A stretch of DNA of 64,000 nt from Taudactylus pleione (lineage: Eukaryota > Chordata > Amphibia > Anura > Myobatrachidae), in the NCBI GenBank assembly GCA_031769625.1, contig JAUIMM010000188.1, forward strand, positions 11,275,001 to 11,339,000, in the 5' to 3' direction. Both the position numbers and the translations under genes were made by a program. Shown piece after piece: positions 1-11,807 of this stretch (positions within the stretch are counted from its first letter, which is position 1; each line of letters opens with the position of its first letter). The notes beneath the pieces are model-generated. The model did not search any database. It had not been told where the DNA came from and saw only the letters and a program-made list of their open reading frames with translations.

Positions 1-192
1 CAGGCTTCTGGTCGCACTGGCGATGGTCGCGATGGTCAAGACCATCGCGACCATCATCCTGCACGCTCGTATGTGCTGTGGGTGGTGACCCACAGGTATA
101 CGAGCGTCCAGGAGGACGCTCCATTTTTATGGAGGACGGCCCTCATTCAGAGCGAGCGCTCTGCTCAGAGCGTCCGGCTCTGAATGAGGGCC
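1..192 (-). mobile_element. H-family serial-hairpin transposon, copy H1 (cut by window edge)
   Basis: This is the terminal part of an H element. It shows hairpins GATGGTCGCGATGGTC/GACCATCGCGACCATC (about 21-55), the CTGTGGGTG stem near 78-98 and a terminal hairpin built on CATTCAGAGC/GCTCTGAATG (about 143-188). It ends in TCTGAATGAGGGCC at 192, the inverted form of the start of the complete copies. It runs opposite to copies H2, H3, H5 and H6. The other end lies outside the window, so its target duplication cannot be tested. Confidence 0.8.
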
Positions 193-470
193 ATAATTCC
201 TTATTGCCACAATATGAAATTATAATTATCGGGACCAAGTCCCAATAAATGATAAATATTCCCCAGAAGAGAGTAGCCTGCACGGATCCATACAGCACTT
301 CTAAACCGCTTATTTTAATGGCGGGACTGGCTTTTATAAACCAATGGGGATCGATGGCGGGGTTGGGTACGGGATGCCTGCGCTCGGGATCCCGGTGGTC
401 AGAATCCCGACGCCGGCATACCAACAGGGTTAGCATACCAACACTTGTTAGTCGGTATGCTAACCCTCTC
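193..470. other. Intergenic; fragment of a GGTTAG-containing MITE
   Basis: No gene is seen. Around 395-470 the text GGTCAGAATCCCGACG, a GGGTTAG and an inverted GGTATGCTAACCCT resemble the end of the element at about 40212-40465, so this is probably a fragment of that family. The remainder is unassigned. Confidence 0.4.
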
Positions 471-1075
471 CCTCACACCTTCATTCACACATCCTCCCAC
501 CTGCATTCACTACTAACACCCTATCAGCACCCAGACACACACACTCTCTCCCGTGCATTCACTGCCAACACCCCAGCAGAACCCACACATTCTCCCTCGC
601 TGCATTAACAGCCAACATCCCAGCAGCACCCTTACCCTGCATTTACTGCCAGCGCCCCAGCAGCACCCAGACACACACTCTCTCCCCTGCATTCACTGTC
701 ACCACCCCAGCAGAACCCACATATTCTCCCTCGCTGCATTAACTGCCAACATCCCAGCAGCACACACACACCCTTACCATGCATTAACTGCCAGCACCCC
801 AGCAGCAGCTAGACACACACTCTCTCCCCTGCATTCACTGCCAACACCCCAGCAGCACAGACACACACCCTCTCGTCTGCATTCACTACTTACACCGTAC
901 AGTAGCAGCACAGACACACACTCTCTACCCTGTATTCACTGCCAAAACCCCAGCATCCTTTTTGAATTCAATGCTAACACCCCAGCAGCACACAGACACA
1001 CACCCTCCCGCCTGCATACACTACTAACACCTAGCAGCACCCAGACAGACACCCTCCCAATACTTGTCTACTCTC
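471..1075. repeat. Minisatellite 1, first block (about 45-60 bp unit)
   Basis: This is an imperfect tandem array. Each unit contains CATTCACTACTAACACC, CCCAGCAGCACC and a variable CA/CT-rich ACACACTCTCTC tail. Units diverge and vary in length. The open frames crossing it change frame between units and are not genes. Confidence 0.85.
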
Positions 1076-1365
1076 CTGGATTGGCTGAAAGGCTTATGAA
1101 TCTTCGGTGCAGCTTCCGGACACCTGGAAGAGCATTCAAGTCTCCCGGAGGTCACAGTGCCCCCTACCCCATCCACCCGGCGCTGCCCACTTTCTTAGTA
1201 AAGTGGGCCATCCATGCGGTCAATGACGCAATTCGTGCTGGATCATGTCATCATAGCCATGCCCCCTGCTTTAAAATGATAGTAATCTTGGCATTGTAAA
1301 GCAGGGCAGGGCCAAGATGATGCAATCGCGCAATCAGCCAGAAAGTTGGCAACTTTGACCATCTC
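1076..1365. other. Non-repeat segment interrupting minisatellite 1
   Basis: About 290 bp unrelated to the flanking array, which resumes with the same unit at 1366. It holds a small inverted repeat (CCCTGCTTTA near 1263 against TAAAGCAGGG near 1298) and another around ACTTTCTTAGTAAAGT. It is probably an inserted element, but I could not define termini or a target duplication. Confidence 0.4.
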
Positions 1366-2222
1366 CCCCTGCATTCACTACTAACACCCCAGAATCACCC
1401 AGACACACTATCCCACCCTGCAATCACTGCTAACATCCCTGCAGCACCCAGACCCCACCTGCACTCACTACTAACACCCTAGAAGCACCTAAACACACTC
1501 TCCCCATCCCCTACATTCACTACTAACACTCCAGCAGCACCCAGACACACTCTCTCTCTCCCTGCATTTACTAAAACCCCAGCAGCACCCAGATACACTT
1601 TCCCATCCCCCTACATTCACTACTAACACCCCAGCAGCACCCAGACACACTCTCTCTCCCTGTATTTACTAACACCCCAGCAGCACCCAGTTACATTCTT
1701 CCCATCACGCTACATTCACTACTAACACCCCAGCAGCACCCAGATACACACACTCTCTCCCTGCATTCACTAACACCCCAGCAGCACCCAGTTACATTCT
1801 TCCCATCACGCTACATTCACTACTAACACCCCAGCAGCACCCAGACACACACTCTCTCTCCCTGCATTTACTAACACCCCAGCAGCACCCAGTTACATTC
1901 TTCCCATCACGCTACATTCACTACTAACACCCCAGCAGCACCAAGACACACACTCTCTCTCTCCCTGCATTCACTAACACCCCAGCAGCACCAAGACACA
2001 CACTCTTTCTCCCTGCATTCACTAACACCCCAGCAGCACCAATGCACACTCTCTCTCTCCCTGCATTCACTAACACCCCAGCAGCACCAAGACACACTCT
2101 CTCTCTCCCTGCATTCACTAACACCCCAGCAGCACCAAGGCACACTCTCTCTCTCCCTGCATTCACTAACACCCCAGCAGCACCCAGACACACACTCTCT
2201 CCCTGCATTCCCTAATAACACC
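1366..2222. repeat. Minisatellite 1, second block
   Basis: Continuation of the same array. Units of about 48-60 bp combine CATTCACTAACACC, CCAGCAGCACC and ACACACTCTCTCTCCCTG. The last six units (about 1970-2210) are the most uniform, which suggests recent expansion at this end. Confidence 0.88.
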
Positions 2223-3480
2223 TGATCAAAGTCTTCCTTTTGCTACTCTCACAGCAACAGCAGAGACAGCAGGTCCCGCATGTGTGAGGGGGAAGACCCA
2301 ACAAAGGAAAGAGGGGCCATGCACTCCAGCCTATGCCCTGCCCTTTTTATGTACATAGACGTGGTTCCCTTGCTGGCGATCCTACCCTATAGACTGGACT
2401 CCAGGGTGGGGGACCCGAGAAAGGGTGTACCGTGGCACATGCCCCCTTGGCTAACTGCTTATTTCCGCTCTGGGGTGCAAACAGCAGAACCTGAAGTAGT
2501 GGAGGAGGTCAGTGTGCCCCCTTCAGGACTGATGCCCGGAGGGAACCGCCTTCAATTGTCTCATTCATGAGACATCCGTAAAGTCCAGATATTTCATATT
2601 ATTTTGCGAATAAACAAGATCACCTAAACCGAGTGGCCGACTACTGATGCGAAGTGGAAATGCCGCGACCCGTCTAATTGTTACCTTAAATTACAGGTAA
2701 AGCCCATTGAGCGCCCATTCAGATGTGGACTATGAGTGGCGTTTTATGGGCAGGTGGTTGATAACAAAAGGAGGTATTGGAGCATAGAGAAAAACTGGGA
2801 AAACGACCAAGATACTGGTGGGAAACATTAGTTAAAGTTGTCAAGTGTATTTATATGAGCTTATTATCTCGTTATTGTTTATAACAGGTGCAAGCTGCGC
2901 GCTGAGCCACACGCTGTGCCAAGGTCTGTGCTGCGGAATGGAAACGGATTCCTACACACGCAGATAAGCAGCCGGGAACGCCACTACCCATTAACGTTCC
3001 TTATCTTCAACTTAATGAACCGTGGGGAAAATACAGGTTAATATAGGGACGCCTCATAGAACAGGTGAACAAGGATAAAGGAAATCATTGTTTGCCTTCT
3101 TTACTAATTACTTTATTTGTGCAGGGAACCGTGACGGGTTACGTCTCTCCATTATAGACGGATCTTTCTGGTTTTAGGAAATAAAGTAATTGCCATCTTT
3201 TCTACATTTCCAGCTTTGGTTTGAAAGATTTGTCCTTACATTACTTTTCTATTACTGCGCAATTGCGCGGTACTACTTCTCATCGTAACTGCGTACTTTC
3301 ACAGATCGCAGCTGCTAAAATATACTAATGTTTCCAAAGCACAACCGAGCATAGTGACGCCCACTGCTGCAGTCTCATATCCGTCCGATGACGTACAACA
3401 GCGCAAAAATCGTGAACCTCTATGCAGATCGTCCAGCAACGCAGATTGTAAGTCAGGTCTGACCAGCCGCAAACCCTGCG
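2223..3480. other. Unassigned intergenic DNA
   Basis: Single-copy-looking sequence of mixed composition. No convincing coding exon, RNA gene, tandem repeat or transposon end was seen. The 96-codon frame at 2280-2570 has no recognisable domain or splice signals. Confidence 0.5.
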
Positions 3481-3860
3481 GCTCTCCTATCACGTTGAGA
3501 GCTCTCATGCCACGAAGGCAATCGCAATGGCTATTTTATACACGCCCATGAAACGCCATTTGAACGGTCGGACACGCCTGCGTTTTTCTAACTGACTACC
3601 CGTTACCACCCCCAAATGCTAACTGCCTGTCACTCACTTTGCGAATGGTTCCAATGTGTGAGAGTAATCGCAATGCAATCGCTGCACGTGCGCAGTGCGG
3701 CTTTGGCGCATTCACATTTGCAAACAATCGCTCGTACTGCGGAAATATCAGTATTGCGTCCGTCTCTCTGATTCAGACCCATATTTCACAGCGCTTTACA
3801 GAGAATATTTCAGTGGCTAACATCAATCCCTACGCATATGGGAGAACGTACAAACTTCAC
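3481..3860. repeat. Degenerate TIR-transposon relic
   Basis: The segment with ACACGCCTGCGTTTTTCTAA, then CCGTTACCACCCCCAAA and CTGTCACTCACTTTGCGAAT, parallels 31670-31800 and, more loosely, the interior of the C-family elements. Termini are not recognisable, so this is an old, eroded copy. The bases from 3861 to 4153 hold a TATG-rich microsatellite (about 4034-4100) and nothing else recognised. Confidence 0.45.
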
Positions 3861-4153
3861 ACTGATGCACCATGACCGGGAATGGGGTTAGTGGCAGAAC
3901 AAAGGTTGCCTAGTGGGACAAAATATTGGAATCCAGCAGTGATTAGTCACACAACAATGGACCTGTTCCCCCATAATCCTACTAATCAAGTGACACTCCT
4001 GGAGTGAAAACTGCTTGAAATTATATTTTCATATGTATGTATGTATGTATGTATATGCATGTATATGTTATGTATGTATATGTATGTATATGTTATGTAT
4101 TTTCTGTGACATGGACAAGAACCGTGACAGGACGCACCTATAACACGTTTCAC

Positions 4154-5166
4154 TAATACCCTTTTCACACCTAAATCCGTGGTCCAATCCGGGGTTATTG
4201 AACTTGGGGCCTGATTCAGAGTCGCTCGTAAGCGGCCGCTCGTTCGCTCCGAGTGATGTTCGCACATCTGCGCATGCATATGGGTCGTAATGCGCATGCG
4301 CCAACCAGTCAGTGCGGTCGGAAATCGAGTGCTCGCAAAATAGCGAGTGCCTGCTAATTTGAGTGACAGGATGAGGGTGGTAACATGGGAAGGTGCTTGA
4401 AAACGGGGAGTGGAGATCCGAACGCAGGCGTGCCAAACGGTCAAAACGGGCGTTTTAAGGGAGTGCATATTTAACAAAGCAGCGTCATCGGCCACGTCAC
4501 TTGGTTGTCTCTTAGCCTGAACTGCTCGTATGATTGTGGTAGGAAAATCCAACCACAAGCACTGCGAGCATTTCAGATGCCTTTCGATGTACTCGATTAA
4601 TCTAATAAATAGCGGAGATGACGTAGGATGCGAACGGCCAGGGGGCGTCTTTACAAAATAGCGAGCGCATGTTCCGTTCGCTCAGACATAGAGGCGTCAA
4701 CAGACCGCAAAGAGCGAGCGCTCAATTTAAATAGCCGGCCTCTTTTTCTGAACAAGCGTCCGCAAATAGCGTCCGGCTTTGAATCAGGCCCTTGGTTTCA
4801 ACCCGTGTTACAGCTCTTCATATCCCTTTCACACTGCACGTTGGACCCGGGTTATTCCCAGATCGTCACCAATCACACTGCACCCATGTCAGCCCTGCAA
4901 AATGGTGTATGTCATCAGAAGTGGACCTGTCGCTTGTAGATGACATCTCCCAGTGCTTCTGATTCGCCATGCAGAACTTTTTATCATAACCCAGGCCGCA
5001 CCTTTCAAACAGCAGCGTAGCTGGGTCCGTACCGGGAATTACCCTGGGCATGACCAGGGTCAAGGACCGGGAACACACAACCCGGGTTGACCCTTTCACA
5101 CCAAGCCAGGACCCAGGTTGCCCTGGCAATATTCCGGGTCAGAGGCTCAGGGGGAAAGGGGTATTA
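4154..5166. mobile_element. MITE with TAATACCC termini, split by C1
   Basis: The ends are inverted repeats (TAATACCCTTTTCACACC at the left; GGGGAAAGGGGTATTA at the right). They are flanked by the direct repeat CAC at 4151-4153 and 5167-5169, a 3-bp target duplication. Element C1 (4207-4791) lies inside, so the original element was about 425 bp. It is non-coding. Confidence 0.65.
4207..4791 (-). mobile_element. C-family TIR transposon, copy C1 (585 bp)
   Basis: Starts GGGCCTGATTCAGA and ends TTTGAATCAGGCCC, with direct repeat TTG on both sides (4204-4206 and 4792-4794). It is homologous over its length, in inverse orientation, to C2 and C4. Characteristic internal blocks are ACGCAGGCGTG, the GCTCGCAAAATAGCGAG hairpin and TAATAAATAGCG. 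No transposase is present, so it is non-autonomous. It is nested inside the TAATACCC element. Confidence 0.85.
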
Positions 5167-5251
5167 CACGGAAACTATTTTTATGGCAAGAAACTTTTTG
5201 AAAATTGGATTATGGATGAGATCAGAAGCAACTGTGGTGTCTATGTACTAA

Positions 5252-5848
5252 GGGCCTAATTCAGAGCCGGACGCAATTAGCGCTCGTTCGTCCAGAAAAT
5301 AGGGGTGGCTATTTAAATCAACCGTTCGCTCTTTGCGGTCTGTTCACGCCTCTAGGTCTGAACGAGCGAACAAAACTTGCGGTCGTTATTTGAAAAAATA
5401 CGCCCCCTGGCCGCTCGCATCCTACGTCAAGTCCGCTATTTATTAGATTAATTGAGTACATCGACCAGGGTATGAACTGCTCGCTATTCTTGGGGTTGGT
5501 TTTTCCTACCACAATTTTGCGAGCAGTTCTGACTATAAAATAACCCAGTGACGTGGTCAATGATGCTGCTGTTTTAATTATGCACACCCATAAAACGCCC
5601 GTTTTGACCTTTAAGCACGCCTGCGTTTGGATCTCCACTCCCCGTTTTCAAGCACCTTCCCCCGTTACCACCCATACGCCTCTTTCTGTCACTCAAATTA
5701 TCAGGCATTCGCTATTTTGCGAGCACATGAATTTCGACCGCACTGACTGGTTCGCGCATGCGTATAACGATCCGTACGCATGCGCAGCTGGGAAAACATC
5801 GCTCGGAGCGAACGAGCGGCCGCTTACGAGCGGCTCTGAATCAGGCCC
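5252..5848 (+). mobile_element. C-family TIR transposon, copy C2 (597 bp)
   Basis: Terminal inverted repeats GGGCCTAATTCAGAGC and GCTCTGAATCAGGCCC are flanked by TAA on both sides (5249-5251 and 5849-5851). A prominent internal hairpin pairs GAACTGCTCGC (5474-5484) with GCGAGCAGTTC (5519-5529). It is non-coding; frames crossing it are short and unconserved between copies. Confidence 0.88.
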
Positions 5849-5869
5849 TAAGCCTTGAATGGAGATAAA

Positions 5870-6445
5870 GGACCTCATTCAGAGTCGGTCGTTGCGGCCG
5901 CACGGTTGTAAGGGAAAAGGGGTCGGATATGCAAATAATGCACTCGCAAGTTGCGTCGTCAAGATAGGATCGTTAGCTGGCCGACCAAGGGGAGGATGCG
6001 GCCGTAAGACTAAAAATATGCCCCCTTCTCGGCCATATAAGGATTAATCGAGACCATCGGTAACCATCGGAGCTGCTCGTAGAGCTTAAGGTTGACCATA
6101 CCCTCTCTTTAGCACTACGATCATGTCAGTGTATAAACCTCCCTGTCACATGTGCCATGACGCTACTTTGTTAATTATGCACTCCCATAAAACGCCGTTA
6201 GCATAGTCAGGCACGCCTGCGTTCGGATCTCCACTCCCCCGTTCACAAGCACCTTCCCGTTACCACCCACAAACGCCTCATCCTGTCACTCAAACTAACG
6301 ACCTGGCCAAGTTCAAGAAGAGAGATATTTCCGATCGTAACAGCTAGTTTGCGCACGCGCATTGCGAATTTTACTCATGCGCAGTTTAGCGAACATCGAC
6401 TGCGCACGACCGAGCGGCCGCAACGACCGACTCTGAGTGAGGTCC
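5870..6445. mobile_element. C-related TIR transposon, copy C3 (576 bp)
   Basis: A diverged relative of C1/C2. It starts GGACCTCATTCAGAGTCGG and ends CCGACTCTGAGTGAGGTCC (which continues its inverted repeat), with AAA on both sides (5867-5869 and 6446-6448). Only 21 bp separate it from C2. It keeps the GCACGCCTGCGTTCGGATCT block of the family. Bases 6446-6675 between it and H2 hold nothing recognised. Confidence 0.82.
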
Positions 6446-6675
6446 AAAGTACCAGCAAATCAAGGCCTAACTGTCATGTCACAGGCTGTGTTTGAAAACT
6501 GACAGGAGCTGGTTGCCTGGTACTTTATCTCCGTTCACTTTATCTCCCTCGAAGGCTTAGTAAATAGACCCCTGAATCTGTTGCTGTATAGACCAGTTAT
6601 GATGACAGAAGATACTATGAAGGTTTTTCTTCTGCTTAATTGCATTTCTAAGATTGTGTAGAATGTGCTGGTTCT

Positions 6676-7225
6676 GGCCCTGATTCAGAGCCGGACGCTG
6701 TGACAGAGCGCTCGCTCTGAATCAGGGCCGTCCTTCCTAATTTTAGTGCGGCCTCCTGGCCGCTCGCATAGCTGTGGGTGACCACCCACAGCTATAGCGA
6801 GCGGCCAAAAAGATGGTCGCGATGGTCAAGACCATCGCGACCATTGGGCTTGCCACGAGACCCTTGTGGTAGGGTCTCGTGGCCACAAGCCCTGGAGTGC
6901 TTTTGGCTCTATCAGAGCCGAGAGCACTCCCACTGACATCACTTGTGATGTCAGTGGGGCCGGCCCCAGACGGTAGGCGTTCCCATGGGAACGCCTCCGT
7001 CTTGGCAGCAACGCCCCCGGCACGCCCACCAAAGGGGGCGTGCTGTCACTCACCGTCGACAGCATGCCCCCTTTGTAGCGAGACCTATAGCGAAGGCTTG
7101 CCAGTCGCTATCCGGGTCTCGCGCATGCGCACGACGGAGCCGGCTCCCTCGTGCGAATGCGCACTGGGCCAATATCGACGCGCTTGCGAGCGCTCAGTGC
7201 TCGCCAGCGGGTCTGAATCAGGCCC
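6676..7225 (+). mobile_element. H-family serial-hairpin transposon, copy H2 (550 bp)
   Basis: Complete copy with TCT duplicated on both sides (6673-6675, 7226-7228). It starts GGCCCTGATTCAGAGC and ends TCTGAATCAGGCCC. From left to right it holds a terminal hairpin, a GCTGTGGGTG/CACCCACAGC stem, GATGGTCGCGATGGTC with its complement, GAGACCC (6857-6863) with GGGTCTC (6872-6878), GGAGTGC..GCACTCC (6894-6930), a GACATCAC/GTGATGTC stem, a GGCGTTCCCATGGGAACGCC palindrome, and a GGGGGCGTGCTGTC stem. Stems separated by a few bases cover most of the element. No coding capacity. Confidence 0.92.
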
Positions 7226-7284
7226 TCTGTATCAGGTAAATAACACATTATACATGATCACATGATGAAGCAACAACAGAGCCT

Positions 7285-10200
7285 GGGGTGAGAGGTTACT
7301 GCACAGCCGGGGTAATAGGGGGGAGAGGTTACTGCACAGCCGGGGTAATAGGGGGGAGAGGTTACTGCACAGCCGGGGTAATAGGGGGGAGAGGTTACTG
7401 CACAGCCGGGGTAATAGGGGGGAGAGGTTACTGCACAGCCGAGGTAATAGGGGGGAGAGGTTACTGCACAGCCGGGGTAATAGGGGGGAGAGGTTACTGC
7501 ACAGCCGGGGTAATAGGGGGGAGAGGTTACTGCACAGCCGGGGTAATAGGGGGGAGAGGTTACTGCACAGCCGGGGTAATAGGGGGGAGAGGTTACTGCA
7601 CAGCCGGGGTAATAGGGGGGAGAGGTTACTGCACAGCCGGGGTAATAGGGGGGAGAGGTTACTGCACAGCCGGGGTAATAGGGGGGAGAGGTTACTGCAC
7701 AGCCGGGGTAATAGGGGGGAGAGGTTACTGCACAGCCGGGGTAATAGGGGGGAGAGGTTACTGCACAGCCGGGGTAATAGGGGGGAGAGGTTACTGCACA
7801 GCCGGGGTAATAGGGGGGAGAGGTTACTGCACAGCCGGGGTAATAGGGGGGAGAGGTTACTGCACAGCCGAGGTAATAGGGGGGAGAGGTTACTGCACAG
7901 CCGAGGTAATAGGGGGAGAGGTTACTGCACAGCCGGAGTAATAGGGGGGAGAGGTTACTGCACAGCCGGGGTAATAGGGGGGAGAGGTTACTGCACAGCC
8001 GGGGTAATAGGGGGGAGAGGTTACTGCATAACCGGGGTAATAAGGGGGTGGGGTTACTGCACAGCCGGGGTAATAGGGGGGAGAGGTTACTACATAACCA
8101 GGGTAATAAGGAGGAGAGGTTACTGCACAGCCGGGGTAATAGGGGGGAGAGGTTACTGCATAACCAGGGTAATAAGGGGGAGAGGTTACTGAACAGCCGG
8201 GGTAATAGGGGGGAGAGGTTACTGCATAACCGGGGTAATAGGGAGGAAAGGTCACTGCATAACAGGGGTAATAAGTGGGAGAGGTTACTGCATAACCGGG
8301 GTAATAAGTGGGAGAGGTTACTGTATAACCGGGGTAATAAGTGGGAGAGGTTACTGTATAACCGGGGTAATAGGGGGGAGAGGTTACTGTACAGCCGGGG
8401 TAATAGGGGGAGAGGTTACTGCTCAGCCGGGCTAATAGGGGGGAGAGGTTACTGCATAACCGGGGTAATAGGGGGAGAGGTTACTGCATAACCGAGGTAA
8501 TAAGTGGGAGAGGTTATTGTATAACCGGGGTAATAGGGAGAGAGGTTACTGCTCAGCCGGGGTAATAGGGGGGAGAGGTTACTGCTTAACCGGGGTAATA
8601 GGGGGGAGAGGTTACTGCACAGCCGGGGTAATAGGGGTGAGAGGTTACTGCACAGCCGGGGTAATAGGGGGGAGAGGTTACTGCATAACCGGGGTAATAA
8701 GGGGGAGAGGTTACTGCACAGTCGGGGTAATAGGGGTGAGAGGTTACTGCACAGCCGGGGTAATAGGGGGGAGAGGTTACTGCATAACCGGGGTAATAAG
8801 GGGGAGAGGTTACTGCACAGCCGGGGTAATAGGGGTGAGATGTTACTGCACAGCCGGGGTAATAAGGGGGAGAGGTTACTGCATAACCGGGGTAATAAGT
8901 GGGAGAGGTTACTGCATAACCGGGGTAATAAGTGGGAGAGGTTACTGTATAACCGGGGTAATAAGTGGGAGAGGTTACTGTATAACCGGGGTAATAGGGG
9001 GGAGAGGTTACTGTACAGCCGGGGTAATAGGGGTGAGAGGTTACTGCATAACCGGGGTAATAGGGGGGAGAGGTTACTGCATAACCAGGGTAATAAGGGG
9101 GAGAGGTTACTGCATAACAGAGGTAATAGGGGGAGAGGTTACTGCTCAGCCGGGCTAATAGGGGGGGGAGGTTACTGCATAACTGGGGTAATAGGGGGAG
9201 AGGTTACTGCATAACCGGGGTAATAAGTGGGAGAGGTTACTGTATAACCGGGGTAATAGGGAGAGAGGTTACTGCTCAGCCGGGGTAATAGGGGGGAAAG
9301 GTTACTGCTCAGCCGGGGTAATAGGGGGGAGAGGTTACTGCACAGCCGGGGTAATAGGGGGGAGAGGTTACTGCACAGCCGGGGTAATACGGGGGATGTT
9401 ACTGCATAACCGGGGTAATAGGGGGGAGAGGTTACTGCTCAGCCGGGGTAATAGGGGGGAGAGGTTACTGCACTGCCGGGGTAATAGGGGGGAGAGGTTA
9501 CTTCACAGGCGGGGTAATAGGGGGGAGAGATTACTGCTCAGCCAGGGTAATAGGGGGAGAGATTACTGCTCAGCCTGGGTAATAGAGGGGAGAGGTTACT
9601 GTACAGCCGGGGTAATAGGGGGTAGAGGTTACTGCACAGCCGGGGTAATACGGGGGTGAGGTTACTGCTCAACCAGGGTAATAGGGGGAGAGGTTACTGC
9701 TCAGTCGGGGTAATACGGGGGAGAAGTTACTGTACAGCCGGGGTAATAGGGGGGAGAGGCTACTGCACAGCCGGGGTAATAGGGGGGAGAGGTTACTGCA
9801 CAGCCGGGGTAATAGGGGGGAGAGGTTACTGCACAGCCGGGGTAATACGGGGGAGAGGTTACTGCTCAGCCAGGGTAATAGGGGGAGAGGTTACTGCTCA
9901 GTCGGGGTAATAAGGGGGAGGGGTTACTGCACAGCCGGGGTAATAGGGGGGAGAGGTTACTGCACAGCCGGGGTAATAGGGGGGAGAGGTTACTGCACAG
10001 CCAGGGTAATACGGGGGTGAGGTTACTGCTCAACCAGGGTAATAGGGGGAGAGGTTACTGCTCAGTCGGGGTAATACGGGGGAGAAGTTACTGTACAGCC
10101 GGGGTAATAGGGGGGAGAGGTTACTGCACAGCCGGGGTAATAGGGTGGAGAGGTTACTGCACAGCCGGGGTAATACGGGGGAGAGGTTACTGCTCAGCCA

Positions 10201-10700
10201 GGGTAATAGGGGGAGAGGTTACTGCTCAGTCGGGGTAATAAGGGGGAGAGGTTACTGCTCAGCTGAGGTAACACAGGGATGGTAATGCACAGCCACGGTA
10301 ATATGGGGGAGAGATTACTGTACAGTCGGGGTAATACGAGGGAGAGGTTACTGTACAGACTGGGTAATACGGTGGAGAAGTTACTGTACAGCTGGGGTAA
10401 TAAGGGGGAGAAGTTACTGTACAGCCTGGGTAATACGGTGGAGAAGTTACTATACAGTCAGGGTAATAATGGGGAGAAGTTACTGTACAGTCGGGGTAAT
10501 AAGGGGGAGATGCTATTGCACAGCAGGGTAATACGGTGGAGAAGTTACTGTAAAGTCGGGGTAATAAGGGGGAGAAGTTACTGTACAGTCGGGGTAATAA
10601 GGGGGAGAAGTTACTGTACAGTCGGGGTAATAAGGGGGAGAAGTTACTGTACAGTCAGGGTAAAACGGGGGAGAGGTTACTGCTCAGCCAGGGTAATACG
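7285..10700. repeat. Giant 33-bp minisatellite
   Basis: About 100 tandem copies of a unit reading GAGAGGTTACTGCACAGCCG plus GGGTAATAGGGGG. The first 19 or so copies are nearly identical. Later copies carry variants (TGCATAACC, AATAAGTGG, TGCTCAGCC) that recur in blocks. Because 33 is divisible by three, the array stays open in several frames (frames of up to 217 codons with an 11-residue period). These are not genes. Confidence 0.97.
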
Positions 10701-10701
10701 A

Positions 10702-10865
10702 GGGAGATGTATCAACTCAAAAAGGACAAGTTGAAACATTCCCCATAGCAACCAATCTGCTTCTAGTTATCATTTATTTAGTTAGTGTACTATAAAATGA
10801 CAGCTAGAGTGGTTGCCACGGGAAACGTCTCCATCTGCCCTCTTTAGATCTGACATATCTCCCCT
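10702..10865. mobile_element. Small MITE at array edge (GGGAGATGTATCA type)
   Basis: The left end GGGAGATGTATCAACTC is inverted-repeated at the right as GACATATCTCCCC. The interior CCATAGCAACCAATCTGCTTC matches the MITEs at 45250-45406 and 61422-61589. Its left end overlaps the last array unit, so the exact boundary is uncertain. Confidence 0.55.
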
Positions 10866-11397
10866 ATAATCATATAACCAGGACAGGATTTAGCTGCATA
10901 TATACTGTATATACTTAGATAGAGTTAAAAAAAAGCACCTAATAGTGTAAAAAATAATATAAAGCGGTAACACCGAATAAATAAGATGTAAAGATCCACA
11001 ACTTATCTTAACTGGGGTTTTCTTTGGTCTTGTGACCATAATATTGTTCAATGTATATGAAAATACAAAAGTGAAATATCACATATATATGGTTCAAGTG
11101 GAACATACAGTAATACGATGAAATATATATTAGGAACTCATCAGACCCAAAGTAAAATCAACAGCATGTCCACTACAGCCAGTACTCCAAATAAGGGTTA
11201 GTACTGTATATACAACGAAGGCAAATATAATAAGTATCACACGTACAAGAAATAAATAAAAGAGGAGTTTAGCTGTTGATAGGGACAGTAGCAGAAGGCC
11301 TAATGCACTTCATGGACTGGGGAGGGGGGCTGGGATTGGGTCCTTCTCAGGGGGATTTCCGAATAGAAGCCCATAGGCTTAGTACATATGAGAAATG
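10866..11397. other. Unassigned AT-rich intergenic DNA
   Basis: No exon, RNA gene or element end was recognised. The sequence contains short A and TA runs only. Confidence 0.45.
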
Positions 11398-11807
11398 CGG
11401 TATATGATTCAGCCGTATATAGTGTTCACTCTAGGTCCGGCGGCAGGCAGGGCACCGGACCTAGAGCAAGGGCACTTCTGCGCACGCGTCCGAAAAGGGG
11501 TCATGGCCACATCACATGGCTTTGCATCACTCTAGGGGGAGTGCCCGGCACTTACGGACATGCTGGGCAGCCCCCAAGCGCCGCGGTCACTGTGAATGAT
11601 GCCGGGGGCATGCGCCCGGCATCCATTCACTGGCGGTGACCGCTGCTCTGCCGTTTCCCCACCTACGGGACACTGCGACCCGCGGATGGAGGATGGAGTA
11701 TCAGCTGGGCCCAGCGCTGTAGGGCAGGGTGGCTTCTGCCATTCAGAAACAGGGTAGGGTGCGACGCCCCGCTGAAACAGCCTAGCGGGAACGCCACGTA
11801 TATGACC
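11398..11807. other. Stray array unit plus GC-rich insertion
   Basis: One unit of the following array (GCGGTATATGATTCAGCCG) stands alone at about 11398. It is separated from the main array by about 385 bp of GC-rich sequence that begins with a CTCTAGGTCCGG..CCGGACCTAGAG hairpin (about 11430-11465). The array text GTATAT flanks both sides, which suggests an insertion into the array's edge. Confidence 0.5.

Noticed and set aside
2280..2570. 96-codon plus-strand frame as a gene
   Set aside because: No recognisable domain, no splice or promoter signals, and the length is unremarkable by chance.
7288..7941. 217-codon frame with an 11-residue period
   Set aside because: It follows from a 33-bp tandem unit that lacks a stop in this frame. 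No start context, splice sites or domain, and neighbouring blocks are open in other frames.
7285..10700. CRISPR-like array
   Set aside because: Units are contiguous with no unique spacers, and the genome is eukaryotic.
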